Shown: positions 39,369-48,025 of the stretch, in pieces
Numbering within the stretch: the stretch's first letter is position 1
Layout: every line of letters starts with the position of its first letter
Assembly: GCF_000306115.2 (NCBI RefSeq)
Contig: NZ_AKWX02000023.1
Span: 372,001-436,000, forward strand
Length of the DNA: 64,000 nt
Source of the DNA: Leptospira wolffii serovar Khorat str. Khorat-H2
GTDB lineage: Bacteria; Spirochaetota; Leptospiria; Leptospirales; Leptospiraceae
Direction: 5' to 3'
The notes under the pieces: generated by a model
What the model was told of the DNA's origin: nothing
Database searches by the model: none
What the model saw: only the letters and a program-made list of their open reading frames with translations
Made by a program: the position numbers and the translations under genes

Positions 39369-39767
39369 ATGGCAAGCGCCAAGGAAATCTGGGCAGTCGG
39401 TCGTCGTAAGAACGCTATCGCTCGCGTTAAATTAAAAGAAGGTTCCGGAAAGATTATCGTTAATGATAAGGATATCAAGGACTATCTTCATAATAGCCGT
39501 TCCAACCTGAAAGAGGCTTTAACTCCTCTGACTCTCCTCAATGTTACCGAAAAATTCGACCTGAAACTGATCGTTTCCGGTGGAGGAGTTATCGGTCAAG
39601 TGGGAGCAATCCGTCATGCACTCTCTAGAGTCGTTTGCCGTTATAATCCCGAGTTCAGACCTATCGTTAAGAAAGAAGGTCTTCTAACTCGTGACCCTCG
39701 TATGGTGGAGCGCAAGAAATACGGTCTACACAAAGCGCGTAGAGGAACTCAGTTCTCTAAACGTTAA
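39369..39767 (+). CDS. rpsI: 30S ribosomal protein S9
   Basis: 132 residues ending in the conserved basic tail RGTQFSKR that reaches the decoding site. [19 protein letters not shown] (about residues 9-27) and [29 protein letters not shown] (split, about 79-107) are diagnostic. Ribosome site GGAG lies upstream. It forms an operon with rplM and is followed by a terminator. Confidence 0.97.
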   Translation: MASAKEIWAVGRRKNAIARVKLKEGSGKIIVNDKDIKDYLHNSRSNLKEALTPLTLLNVTEKFDLKLIVSGGGVIGQVGAIRHALSRVVCRYNPEFRPIVKKEGLLTRDPRMVERKKYGLHKARRGTQFSKR

Positions 39768-39794
39768 TTTTCGTTTTTTAGATCCGTTTTTGGG

Positions 39795-39834
39795 AATGCC
39801 TGAAGTTCTTGCAAACAAGACCTCGGGCATTTTC
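39795..39834 (+). terminator. Rho-independent terminator of rplM-rpsI
   Basis: AATGCCTGA (39795-39803) pairs with TCGGGCATT (39823-39831), nine pairs with one G-U, and TCTTG/CAAGA extend the inside. TTTCTGTTTA follows. It lies between rpsI and alaS. Confidence 0.75.
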
Positions 39835-39850
39835 TGTTTATAGAGGTGGC

Positions 39851-42616
39851 ATGAATTTTAAGAGAGTTTCAGAAATACGTAATATCTTCCTGGATTATTT
39901 CAAGGAGAAGGGGCATACGATAGTGCCTTCCTCCTCCTTATTGCCTGCGGGAGATCCGACACTTCTCTTCACCACCGCCGGGATGGTACAATTCAAACCT
40001 CTCTTTACGGGGGCCGTGGCGCTTCCGTATACCCGTGCCACTTCCGCTCAAAAATGCCTAAGAACCACCGACTTGGAAAATGTGGGAAAAACGGAAAGGC
40101 ATTGTACATTCTTCGAGATGCTCGGCAATTTCAGTTTCGGGGATTATTTCAAGGAAGAAGCCATAGAATTCGCATTGGATTGTTCCGTGAATCGTCTAGG
40201 CTTCCCCAAGGAAAAAATCTGGATCACTGTTTTCGAGAACGACGACGAGGCGGAAAAAATCTGGCTCTCTAAGGGAATTCTTAAAGAGCGAATCACCCGT
40301 TTAGGCAAGAAGGATAATTTCTGGGGACCTGCAGGAGATAGCGGAGCCTGCGGACCTTGTTCGGAATTATATCTGGATCGAGGACCCGAGAAAGGTTTTC
40401 CGGATTGCGGAGTCAAATACGAATGCCGTCCCGGCTGCGATTGCGATCGTTTTTTAGAATTTTGGAATATAGTTTTCAATCAATTCAATCAGGATACTGA
40501 AGGCAATCTGCACCCTCTGAAACAAACCGGGATAGATACCGGTTCCGGATTGGAAAGAGTGGCTCTCCTATTACAAGGAGTGGATTCTGTATACGATACG
40601 GACGAACTACGCAATATCATCTCCGAAGTGGAGAAGGTTTCCGGAAAGACCTACGGAGAATCCAACAAAGTCCCTTTTCGGGTAATCACGGATCATATCC
40701 GTTCCGTATTATTCTCCGTATCGGACGGTATCTATCCCGATAGAACCGGTAGAGGATACGTTATCCGACGTTTGATTCGTCGCGCGGTATTATTCGCTCG
40801 TAAATTGGATTTGCGGGAGCCTTTCCTATATAAACTCGTAAAACCTGTGGCTTCCATCTATAAGGATCGTTATCCTGAATTGGAAAAACATATCGCCGCA
40901 GTGGAAAGAACCCTTCTCGCCGAAGAGGAACTATTCCTCAAGACCCTGGAGATCGGTTTGGATAAGATCGAGGCTTTGGTTTCCAAAACCAAATCCGAAG
41001 GCTCCAGTATATTCTCCGGAAAGGATAGTTTCCTTCTCTACGGAACTTACGGTTTTCCCGCGGAAATGACCGAAGAGATCGTAGCAGAGCACGGACTCTC
41101 CTTCGATCGCAAGTCTTTCGAAGAGGAATTGGAGAAGGACAGACAGTCTTCCCGGGAAACCTGGAAGGCCAATAAGGTCAGTCTTTTCACTGGAATCAAA
41201 ACCGATAAGACCGAATTCTTGGGATACGGGGCACTGAACGCTGAGTCCGAGATTCTTTTCGTATTTTCGGATAATAAGCAAACGAATTCCTTGAAAGAGG
41301 GAGAGAGCGGAGTTCTCGTTTTCAAATCCAGCCCGTTCTATCCGGAAGGAGGAGGCCAGGTAGGAGATACCGGTTTTATCCGAAAGGGAAATTCGGTCTT
41401 CAAGGTTTTGGATACCCAAAAGGAAAACGATATTATCCTACATATAGGCACCGTTCTTTCCGGGAGTTTCTCCGTGGGCGAGATCGCTAAGCTGGAAGTG
41501 GAAAAAGAGAGAAGGGAAAAACTAAAATCCCATCACTCCGGTACCCACTTGCTGAACGGAGCCTTGCGCAACCTATTGGGTTCGCATGTGTTGCAAAAGG
41601 GATCCATCGTTTCTCCCGAGTATCTCAGATTCGATTTCTCCCATCCTAGCGCTCTTAGTCCGCAAGAAATTCGTAATATAGAATCCTGGGTGAACGATAG
41701 CATCGTTCGCCATATTCCCGTAGAGACGAAAATTCTTCCGATAGAAGAAGCAAAGAAGACGGGAGCGGTAGCCGCATTCGACGAAAAATACGGGGATAGT
41801 GTCCGCGTTCTGCAAATGGGAGATCGCTCCTTGGAATTCTGCGGAGGGACTCATGTGGGAAATACCGGGGATATAGAATATTTCTTCATCAAAAAAGAAT
41901 CCAGTCCCGGCGCGGGCAATAGAAGAATAGAGGCCGTGGCCGGTCCCGTAGTTGTGGAAACCTTTCAGACTCGCTTCGCAGAATTGACCGAAGCGGTTCA
42001 AAATCTCAACTTGAAGATCAAGGACGAATTAGGAGAAGAAGGAGCTACTCTCTCCGTCAAGACTCAGATTCCTGGACCGGATGACGTAAGGTCTTTGTTC
42101 GAAACCAAGGGAGCAGACGCCGTAGGAATCTTCCGGGATCTCACGGAGTCCCTGGCTTTGGAATTGGAAGAGGCTCAGGGCAAATTCCTGAAGGAAAAGA
42201 AAAATCGGGAATCCAGAGACTTCGAAAACAATCCGGAAGTGATAGGTCAGGTTCTTTCCCAAGCCAAACTCGTAGGAAACGTAAAAATCGTCTCGGCTAT
42301 TTTTGAATCCAAGGATGCCAAGGCTCTCAAGGGACTTTCCGATAATCTGAAAGTCAGAGAGAAGGAGATCGTTGCGGTTCTTGCGAGCAAAAATTCCGAG
42401 GATGCGAGTATCGTGGTTACCTGTTCCCCTTCCATCGCAGGTAAAAAGGTTCATTGCGGAGAATTGGTGAAAGCCGCCTGTGAATTATTAGGTGGGAAGG
42501 GCGGAGGAAAACCCGATATGGCCCAGGGAGGAGGGAAGGAAGTGTCCAGAATCCAAGAGGCGGTCGACTTGGCCGTCCAAAAAGCCTATGTAGGCTTGAA
42601 CGGAGGAATAGCATGA
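39851..42616 (+). CDS. alaS: Alanyl-tRNA synthetase
   Basis: 921 residues from ATG 39851 (GAGGTGG upstream); an in-frame start at 39809 lies in the terminator and is unlikely. The class II core starts FLDYFKEKGHTIVPSSSLLP; motif 2 is around TSAQKCLRTTDLENVGKTERH (split, about residues 62-82). The editing domain has HHSGTHLLNGAL (about 560-571) and CGGTHVGNTGDIEYF (about 664-678), the metal-site His/Cys residues. The C-terminal oligomerisation region ends with GGKGGGKPDMAQGGG. It charges tRNA-Ala. The stop overlaps the YajQ-family start. Confidence 0.97.
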   Translation: MNFKRVSEIRNIFLDYFKEKGHTIVPSSSLLPAGDPTLLFTTAGMVQFKPLFTGAVALPYTRATSAQKCLRTTDLENVGKTERHCTFFEMLGNFSFGDYFKEEAIEFALDCSVNRLGFPKEKIWITVFENDDEAEKIWLSKGILKERITRLGKKDNFWGPAGDSGACGPCSELYLDRGPEKGFPDCGVKYECRPGCDCDRFLEFWNIVFNQFNQDTEGNLHPLKQTGIDTGSGLERVALLLQGVDSVYDTDELRNIISEVEKVSGKTYGESNKVPFRVITDHIRSVLFSVSDGIYPDRTGRGYVIRRLIRRAVLFARKLDLREPFLYKLVKPVASIYKDRYPELEKHIAAVERTLLAEEELFLKTLEIGLDKIEALVSKTKSEGSSIFSGKDSFLLYGTYGFPAEMTEEIVAEHGLSFDRKSFEEELEKDRQSSRETWKANKVSLFTGIKTDKTEFLGYGALNAESEILFVFSDNKQTNSLKEGESGVLVFKSSPFYPEGGGQVGDTGFIRKGNSVFKVLDTQKENDIILHIGTVLSGSFSVGEIAKLEVEKERREKLKSHHSGTHLLNGALRNLLGSHVLQKGSIVSPEYLRFDFSHPSALSPQEIRNIESWVNDSIVRHIPVETKILPIEEAKKTGAVAAFDEKYGDSVRVLQMGDRSLEFCGGTHVGNTGDIEYFFIKKESSPGAGNRRIEAVAGPVVVETFQTRFAELTEAVQNLNLKIKDELGEEGATLSVKTQIPGPDDVRSLFETKGADAVGIFRDLTESLALELEEAQGKFLKEKKNRESRDFENNPEVIGQVLSQAKLVGNVKIVSAIFESKDAKALKGLSDNLKVREKEIVAVLASKNSEDASIVVTCSPSIAGKKVHCGELVKAACELLGGKGGGKPDMAQGGGKEVSRIQEAVDLAVQKAYVGLNGGIA

Positions 42617-43107
42617 GCGATCCATCATTCGACGTAGTATCCGAGATAGACAAACCGGAGTTGCAGAACGCGGTTAGTCAGGCGATTAGCGAAATTAAAA
42701 CCAGATTCGATTTCAAAGGCTCCAAATCCGAAATCAAGTTGGAAGAGGAGAATCTGATTCTCACCTCCGATAACGAGGCCAAACTGGAAAGCGTGATCGA
42801 CGTACTCATCAATAAAATGGCCAAGAGAGGCATAGGTCTTAAGTCCTTCGATTTCAAATCCAAGGTGGAGCCCGCCACCGGAGGGACAGTTCGGATGAAA
42901 GTCAAGATCCGAAACGGATTGGAAAAGGAACAAACCAAAGAGATCACAAAGATCATCAAGGATTCCAAGCTCAAGGTCACCGCAACCATCATGGGAACCA
43001 GCGTGCGGGTCCAAGGCAAGAAGAAGGACGATCTTCAGGATATTATGAAATTATTACGTTCCGCCGATCTCCCCTTCGACGTTCAGTTCCAAAATTTCAA
43101 GGGCTAA
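42613..43107 (+). CDS. YajQ family nucleotide-binding protein
   Basis: 164 residues, the standard length. MSDPSFDVVSEIDKPELQNA, KTRFDFKGSKSEI and the C-terminal FDVQFQNFKG identify the family (DUF520). YajQ-like proteins bind nucleotides or nucleic acids; some bind cyclic di-GMP and affect transcription. Its ATG overlaps the alaS stop (ATGA), an arrangement that suggests co-expression with translation genes. Confidence 0.94.
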   Translation: MSDPSFDVVSEIDKPELQNAVSQAISEIKTRFDFKGSKSEIKLEEENLILTSDNEAKLESVIDVLINKMAKRGIGLKSFDFKSKVEPATGGTVRMKVKIRNGLEKEQTKEITKIIKDSKLKVTATIMGTSVRVQGKKKDDLQDIMKLLRSADLPFDVQFQNFKG

Positions 43108-43132
43108 TTTCCGAAAATAGGAGGAAGGCCCG

Positions 43133-44776
43133 ATGAGAAAATTTTTCGCCTTCTGTCTACTCTCTTTATTTGTTTACGGATGTTTCAAAAGAGAGCATCC
43201 TTGTAAGACCGAATTCGCTTTAAAAGCAGCCGATGTGAACGGGGTGGCCGGTTTCGCCTACGAGCCCTCGAATACTAAAGTCTCTAAAGTCGTGGTCGTC
43301 TATGAGAATGTGGAAGAGTCTCTCTATACCGACGAAAACATTCTATTCACCAAACTGAAAGGGCTGCAGGGCGTTGTTCGAGAAACAGGAGAAGAACTTC
43401 TTCCTCCTGCTTATAAGTGGATTGGGTATAAGGCAAGTAATGGTCTTCGCTCTTTCGTAAAATCCGAGCTGGCAGGATACCTTGGATCCGACTGGAAGGA
43501 AAAAATCCTCCCCACATTCGAGGCGGGCGGTTTTTTTTCCGAAGGTTATGCAGTCGTAAAGAAGGACGGCAAATACGGCATTATAGATACAAAAGGGAAA
43601 TTTATAGTTCCTACCGAATACGAAATGATCCGGGACTTCTCCGATGGAATGGCGGCGTTCTCCACAGAGGGAGAATTCGGGTTTTTGAATACGAAGGGAG
43701 AAGCGGTTATTCTACCTCAATTCAAGAAGGTAAGCGATTTTCATAACGGAGTCGCGATCGGAGAATTGGAAGGAACCAAGGTTTTGGTAAATAAAAAAGG
43801 AGAATATATCGGACCTCCCGGAGTTAGTATAGATTATAGCTTGTCCTATGAATATTATCGAACTGTAAAAAACGGAAAATACGGATTGATTGACTCGACC
43901 GGTAAAGAGATTCTCCGGAACGAATACGATAGCATTTATACGGCACAGACAGGAAAGTATTTGCGGGTAAAAAAAGGAAATCTATGGGGAGTATTCGATT
44001 CGAAGGGAAAAACGGTGGTTCCTTTGAAATACGCGACTATGGGCGTCATCGATTTTGAAACCGGGCCCTTTGTCTATTTCCGCGATGGGAAATATTTCCT
44101 ATTAGACTCCAACGGAAAGGAAAAACAGTTATCGCCTAAGGTGCTAAGCGAGCCTAACAGAATACAAGGAAGTCCTTATTTAAAATTTGCAGCAGGGGAA
44201 AATCTTTGGGGCTTATTGGATCTACAGGGTAATATCGTTTTGAATCCAGAATATTCTTATATCTCTACAAATCCTACCGGATACTGGTCCGTGCATGAGA
44301 AAGGATACGAAACCTATCTATTTACGCCCGAAGGAAAATTATATCCCATGACTCGGAATGGTATCTCTTCTTGGGGAGAATTCTCCGAAGGGTTAGCGAG
44401 TGTAGGCAGCAATTCTACGAACTACGGCTTTATCGATGTAACCGGAAAGTTGGCGATTCCGCAGGAATTTTCAAATGTCGGGTCCTTCTCGGAAGGACTG
44501 GCTTCCGCTCAAAAAAACGGAACCAAATGGGGATATATAGATAAGACGGGAGACTTTATCATCGAGCCTAAGTTCGATTCTGTATTCAATTTTCATAATG
44601 GACTCGCGATCGTAGAGGAAAACAAACGGTTCGGTATCATAGATAAGAACGGAAATTACGTGATTCCTCCCACTTTTGAAAAGATCGAATCTTCCAGAGT
44701 ATTTCCCGCAGTCTATACTGTCACCGTTTCCGGAAAAAGGGGAGTTCTGGGTCTGAGAGCCTGTTCCGGACTTTGA
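43133..44776 (+). CDS. WG-repeat lipoprotein
   Basis: 547 residues. A lipoprotein signal (KFFAFCLLSLFVYGC, Cys about residue 17) precedes roughly eleven WG-type repeats from residue 140 to the end, each about 45 residues with the form G.A.V..(N/D)GK(Y/W)G.ID..GK.(V/I)(I/V)P..(F/Y)D (for example GKYGIIDTKGKFIVPTEYE and TKWGYIDKTGDFIIEPKFD). Some central repeats are degenerate. WG repeats probably form beta-rich binding surfaces; no partner is known. AGGAGG lies just before the ATG. Confidence 0.9.
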   Translation: MRKFFAFCLLSLFVYGCFKREHPCKTEFALKAADVNGVAGFAYEPSNTKVSKVVVVYENVEESLYTDENILFTKLKGLQGVVRETGEELLPPAYKWIGYKASNGLRSFVKSELAGYLGSDWKEKILPTFEAGGFFSEGYAVVKKDGKYGIIDTKGKFIVPTEYEMIRDFSDGMAAFSTEGEFGFLNTKGEAVILPQFKKVSDFHNGVAIGELEGTKVLVNKKGEYIGPPGVSIDYSLSYEYYRTVKNGKYGLIDSTGKEILRNEYDSIYTAQTGKYLRVKKGNLWGVFDSKGKTVVPLKYATMGVIDFETGPFVYFRDGKYFLLDSNGKEKQLSPKVLSEPNRIQGSPYLKFAAGENLWGLLDLQGNIVLNPEYSYISTNPTGYWSVHEKGYETYLFTPEGKLYPMTRNGISSWGEFSEGLASVGSNSTNYGFIDVTGKLAIPQEFSNVGSFSEGLASAQKNGTKWGYIDKTGDFIIEPKFDSVFNFHNGLAIVEENKRFGIIDKNGNYVIPPTFEKIESSRVFPAVYTVTVSGKRGVLGLRACSGL

Positions 44777-44829
44777 GATTTCAAGCGACTTGACAAAACA
44801 TTCCCGCCGATCGAGGGTCTAATTTTTGT

Positions 44830-45225
44830 ATGAAACAGATACTCGCCGCCGGTGCAATCGCATTCTTTCTCGTTTCCGGGCTTTCCGCCGAGGAGGAAAG
44901 TCCGATTAAATTTAAATTGGAAAAGTCCTCCGGATCCACATATCTATTAAAAATCGTCCATCCTCCAAACTTCGGAGTCCAAAAGGACGCTCCTCACCGC
45001 ATTCTGATCAATCCGGGCTCCGGCCTGAAAGTGGTGTCGGCGGATCTGAAATTGAAGGGAAAGACCTCGGTAAAGAAAAAAGAATACTTCGAATCCGTGG
45101 ATCCGATGCCGGTCCAGTTGAACGGCTCCGGAGAATTAGAGATCCACGCTAAGATCTTTTATTGCGATTATTCCAGAAATATCTGCATACCTGGAAAGAT
45201 TCTACAAAAGGAAACTATCCAGTAG
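44830..45225 (+). CDS. Secreted DsbD-N-like domain protein
   Basis: 131 residues. A cleavable signal (residues 1-20, FFLVSGLSAEE) leads to a beta-rich domain ending in AKIFYCDYSRNICIPGK. The C-x6-C pair and its context resemble the N-terminal domain of DsbD (disulfide corrector family), which passes reducing equivalents to periplasmic partners. No DsbD membrane part is adjacent, so it may work with a separate CcdA-like or thioredoxin-like protein. The family call is inference from this motif. Confidence 0.65.
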   Translation: MKQILAAGAIAFFLVSGLSAEEESPIKFKLEKSSGSTYLLKIVHPPNFGVQKDAPHRILINPGSGLKVVSADLKLKGKTSVKKKEYFESVDPMPVQLNGSGELEIHAKIFYCDYSRNICIPGKILQKETIQ

Positions 45226-45252
45226 CTTTACGTTATATGGAGAGAGAAGAGA

Positions 45253-45276
45253 CGGAATTTAATTCCGCCTTTTTTG
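45253..45276 (+). terminator. Rho-independent terminator after the DsbD-N-like gene
   Basis: CGGAAT (45253-45258) and ATTCCG (45262-45267) form a short stem with a TTA loop, followed by CC and six T. It ends transcription before the convergent lipoprotein gene. Confidence 0.6.
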
Positions 45277-45283
45277 TAGGAGC

Positions 45284-45706
45284 TTATTTCTTCAGTTCTA
45301 TCTTAAGATCGGGCTGTGCCACATGGAATAGATAATATGTCTTTCCGTTGATCGGCTTGGAGGTCTTAACGATTTTTCCCTTGGAATCCACGATTTCCTT
45401 CAGGAACTTTCTATCTGCAGGACGAAACAATTCTCCTCTTTCGGCGATAAATAGGTTTAACGCACGCTTCTTAGCCAGATCCAAGGCTTCGGGTTCGTTT
45501 CCATCCAAGGAAGATACAACCACCTGGTAGAGAGAAGGATTCAGAAAACCTTCGGTGGCCTTTACGAATTGATCGTCTTCGCTAGGAGCGGATTCCTGGC
45601 TTACGTTCTTTTTAGGTTCCGGTTTGGTTTCCTCTTTTTGAGCGGTCGTGCAGGCAGTTAACACTAGGGCGGCCAGACCGATGAGAGAAATGGTTTTTAT
45701 CGACAT
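45284..45706 (-). CDS. Lipoprotein of unknown function, smaller partner
   Basis: 140 residues with a classical lipobox LVLTAC (Cys about residue 19), then a Lys/Glu/Pro/Ser-rich linker to about residue 45. The folded part begins GFLNPSLYQVVVSSLDGNE and contains KKRALNLFIAERGELFRP. This resembles the GFISNDYFQVVVTVP and later Arg-rich helix of the upstream gene, which suggests related domains. The 16-nt gap to that gene implies an operon. Function unknown. Confidence 0.78.
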   Translation of the reverse strand: MSIKTISLIGLAALVLTACTTAQKEETKPEPKKNVSQESAPSEDDQFVKATEGFLNPSLYQVVVSSLDGNEPEALDLAKKRALNLFIAERGELFRPADRKFLKEIVDSKGKIVKTSKPINGKTYYLFHVAQPDLKIELKK

Positions 45707-45722
45707 AGAGATTCCTTATCCG

Positions 45723-46352
45723 TTAGCGGGTGATGGGAGATTCTAAGATTCGCTTGAGTAAATCCGCTTCTACGATTCTATAAACCAAGGTGCAACGCTT
45801 CTGGTCTCCGTAATCTTCTCTGTATAAAAACAATCGATCCAGTAACCACGAGAATGCGGCGCGGTATGCAAGATAATCCGCATTCACGATTTCCGTCTTC
45901 TTCTTTTCTTTTTTTTCCTGAGGTTCGGTATCATCCGTTTGGTTCTGCGCATTCTGGACCGTTTGGGTGGCGATGGATCCCGTTCCGGGAGTAGCGCTGG
46001 AAGGGGTTCGTATGGCCTGGGCGGGAGGAAGAGGCGGTTCATACTTAGGTACCGAGGAATTTGTTCCTACGCCCACGAAGATTTTTCTCTCTTCCGTGAT
46101 TTGGGCCAGTATGAGATTGATAGAGAGTTCATCCCTTTTTCGAACCGCTCTTGCTTTACATTCCTCCCTTAATTCCAGAAGGGGTCTCTCCTGGTTGGGG
46201 ATGGGGACGGTGACTACCACTTGGAAATAATCGTTGGAGATGAATCCGGACTCGGTAACGTTTTCCCATGCCTTCCGTCTGAACTCTGGGTCGGCAGGTT
46301 CGCAATTTTCGAAAAGAACTAGGGCTACTAGGACCAGTAGGAACCGCGTCAT
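45723..46352 (-). CDS. Lipoprotein of unknown function, larger partner
   Basis: 209 residues from ATG 46352; a start at 46418 would add 22 residues that do not resemble a signal peptide. The signal ends in LVLFENC (Cys about residue 17). A motif GFISNDYFQVVVTVP near residue 38 matches the neighbouring lipoprotein. A low-complexity linker rich in Pro, Ser, Thr and Gln (about 105-145) is followed by a Lys/Glu run and a C-terminal helix. Probably membrane-attached; function unknown. Confidence 0.75.
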   Translation of the reverse strand: MTRFLLVLVALVLFENCEPADPEFRRKAWENVTESGFISNDYFQVVVTVPIPNQERPLLELREECKARAVRKRDELSINLILAQITEERKIFVGVGTNSSVPKYEPPLPPAQAIRTPSSATPGTGSIATQTVQNAQNQTDDTEPQEKKEKKKTEIVNADYLAYRAAFSWLLDRLFLYREDYGDQKRCTLVYRIVEADLLKRILESPITR

Positions 46353-46447
46353 TGTTCCGATTTTATACGAACCGGGTACAAAAACCAGCGGGATTTTTTC
46401 CAGGTAACTTCTGGACATTCTCGCTTTTAAGGGAAAACTTGTAGGTT

Positions 46448-48025
46448 ATGTGGAAGGCCATCTCCCGATACCGAACTCTCCGTTTCCTTTCGATCCTTAT
46501 TTCCTTACTCTGCTTTCTCGGCGCGGATATTTCCGCTAACGAGGACATCTTTCTTGGCATTCGTTCCTCTTTGGAATCCAGAGTGAAGAAGGTGGTATTG
46601 AAAAACGGAATCCGACTCCTGATGATGAAAAGGGAAGGATCTCCTACTGTCGCAGTTTATACCAAATTTCTCGTAGGGGCCGCCGATGAGACTCCGGATA
46701 TAGCGGGCACAGCTCATCTTCTGGAGCATATGCTTTTCAAGGGTACCAAGAACATCGGCGTCAATAATTACGAAAAGGAAAAGGTCTATCTGGACCAGAT
46801 CCGGGTCTGGGGAAAGAGATTGGACTCTTACCGACTGGAGGAGCGTAGGTTGATCCAAGCGGGTGAGCCGGTCCCGGAGAAACTCATCACCGAAAAGAGC
46901 GTCTTAGAGACTAGATTCAGGAATTTGTTGGAGCTCCATCGAAAGTTCGTGATCTCCAATGAGGATTCCTATATCTACGATAAGAATGGGGGAACCGGTT
47001 TCAACGCATACACCACTAACGACGTTACGAATTACCAGATTCTTCTCCCTGCCAATCGCCTGGAGATCTGGGCCAAGCTGGAGTCGGATCGGTTGAAAAA
47101 CCCTATATTAAGAGAATATTATACGGAAAGGGATGTTGTCCTGGAAGAACGCAGGATGCGCGTGGAAAACCAAGGTATGGGAATCCTGAGGGAAAAATTC
47201 CTGGGCGCCGCTTTCCAGAAGCACTCCTACGGAATGCCCGTCATCGGATACGAGGAGAATCTTCCTTTCTTGGATATCGATAAGACGGAGGCTTTCTTCC
47301 GAAAGAATTATCGTCCCGGAAATATGGCCATCGGTATCGTGGGGGACTTGGATTTTTCCCAGACGGAAGCTTTGGTTCGAAAATACTTCGAAGACATTCC
47401 GGATTCCTCTCCGTCTCCCATTCCCCAGGCTACCGAGAGCTTCGATCATGAGCCTCGTAGGGTAAGCGTCACCCATTCTTCGGGCCCTATGAAGGCAATG
47501 GGTTGGTTGACTCCCGCTTCTCCTCATCCGGACAGACCCGTCTTGGATCTTATCGACGCCATTCTTTCCCAAGGTGAAACGGGACGCCTCTATAAGAGGT
47601 TGGTGTTGAGAGATAAATTGGCTCAGAAGGTTTCCTGTTGGACCGGAGAGCCGGGAGAGAGATACGCGAACCTATTCGCCATTTATGTTACGAACGTAAG
47701 AGGCGCGGATCCTTCCAAGATAGAATCCGCCATTCTTGAAGAGATAGAAACCTTAAAGAGAGAGCCGGTCACCGAAGAGGAATTATCCAAAATTAAGAAC
47801 CAAATCGTGGCGGATTATATACGCGGGCTAAATAGCAACTCAAAGCTCGCGGATGTTCTGACTTATTACGAGTTGGTCGCGGGAGATTGGACGGATATAT
47901 TCGACGATTATTCCCGATTGGATCGTGTGACTCCGGAAGATATAATGAGGGTCTCAAAACAATATTTCGTACCCAGAAATCTGACAGTAGGGGATCTTTT
48001 CAGCTCCGAAGGGGAGAAAAAATGA
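46448..48025 (+). CDS. M16 family zinc peptidase, catalytic partner
   Basis: 525 residues. A signal peptide (residues 1-30, FLSILISLLCFLGADISA) indicates export. The inverted zinc motif HLLEH is intact (His90-x-x-Glu93-His94), and the M16 sequence GGTGFNAYTTNDVTNYQILLP follows. A glutamate further on (E-rich DVVLEERRMRVEN region) should complete the zinc site. M16 proteases degrade small peptides and often work as a catalytic plus a non-catalytic half. Its stop overlaps the next M16 gene (ATGA). Confidence 0.94.
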   Translation: MWKAISRYRTLRFLSILISLLCFLGADISANEDIFLGIRSSLESRVKKVVLKNGIRLLMMKREGSPTVAVYTKFLVGAADETPDIAGTAHLLEHMLFKGTKNIGVNNYEKEKVYLDQIRVWGKRLDSYRLEERRLIQAGEPVPEKLITEKSVLETRFRNLLELHRKFVISNEDSYIYDKNGGTGFNAYTTNDVTNYQILLPANRLEIWAKLESDRLKNPILREYYTERDVVLEERRMRVENQGMGILREKFLGAAFQKHSYGMPVIGYEENLPFLDIDKTEAFFRKNYRPGNMAIGIVGDLDFSQTEALVRKYFEDIPDSSPSPIPQATESFDHEPRRVSVTHSSGPMKAMGWLTPASPHPDRPVLDLIDAILSQGETGRLYKRLVLRDKLAQKVSCWTGEPGERYANLFAIYVTNVRGADPSKIESAILEEIETLKREPVTEEELSKIKNQIVADYIRGLNSNSKLADVLTYYELVAGDWTDIFDDYSRLDRVTPEDIMRVSKQYFVPRNLTVGDLFSSEGEKK

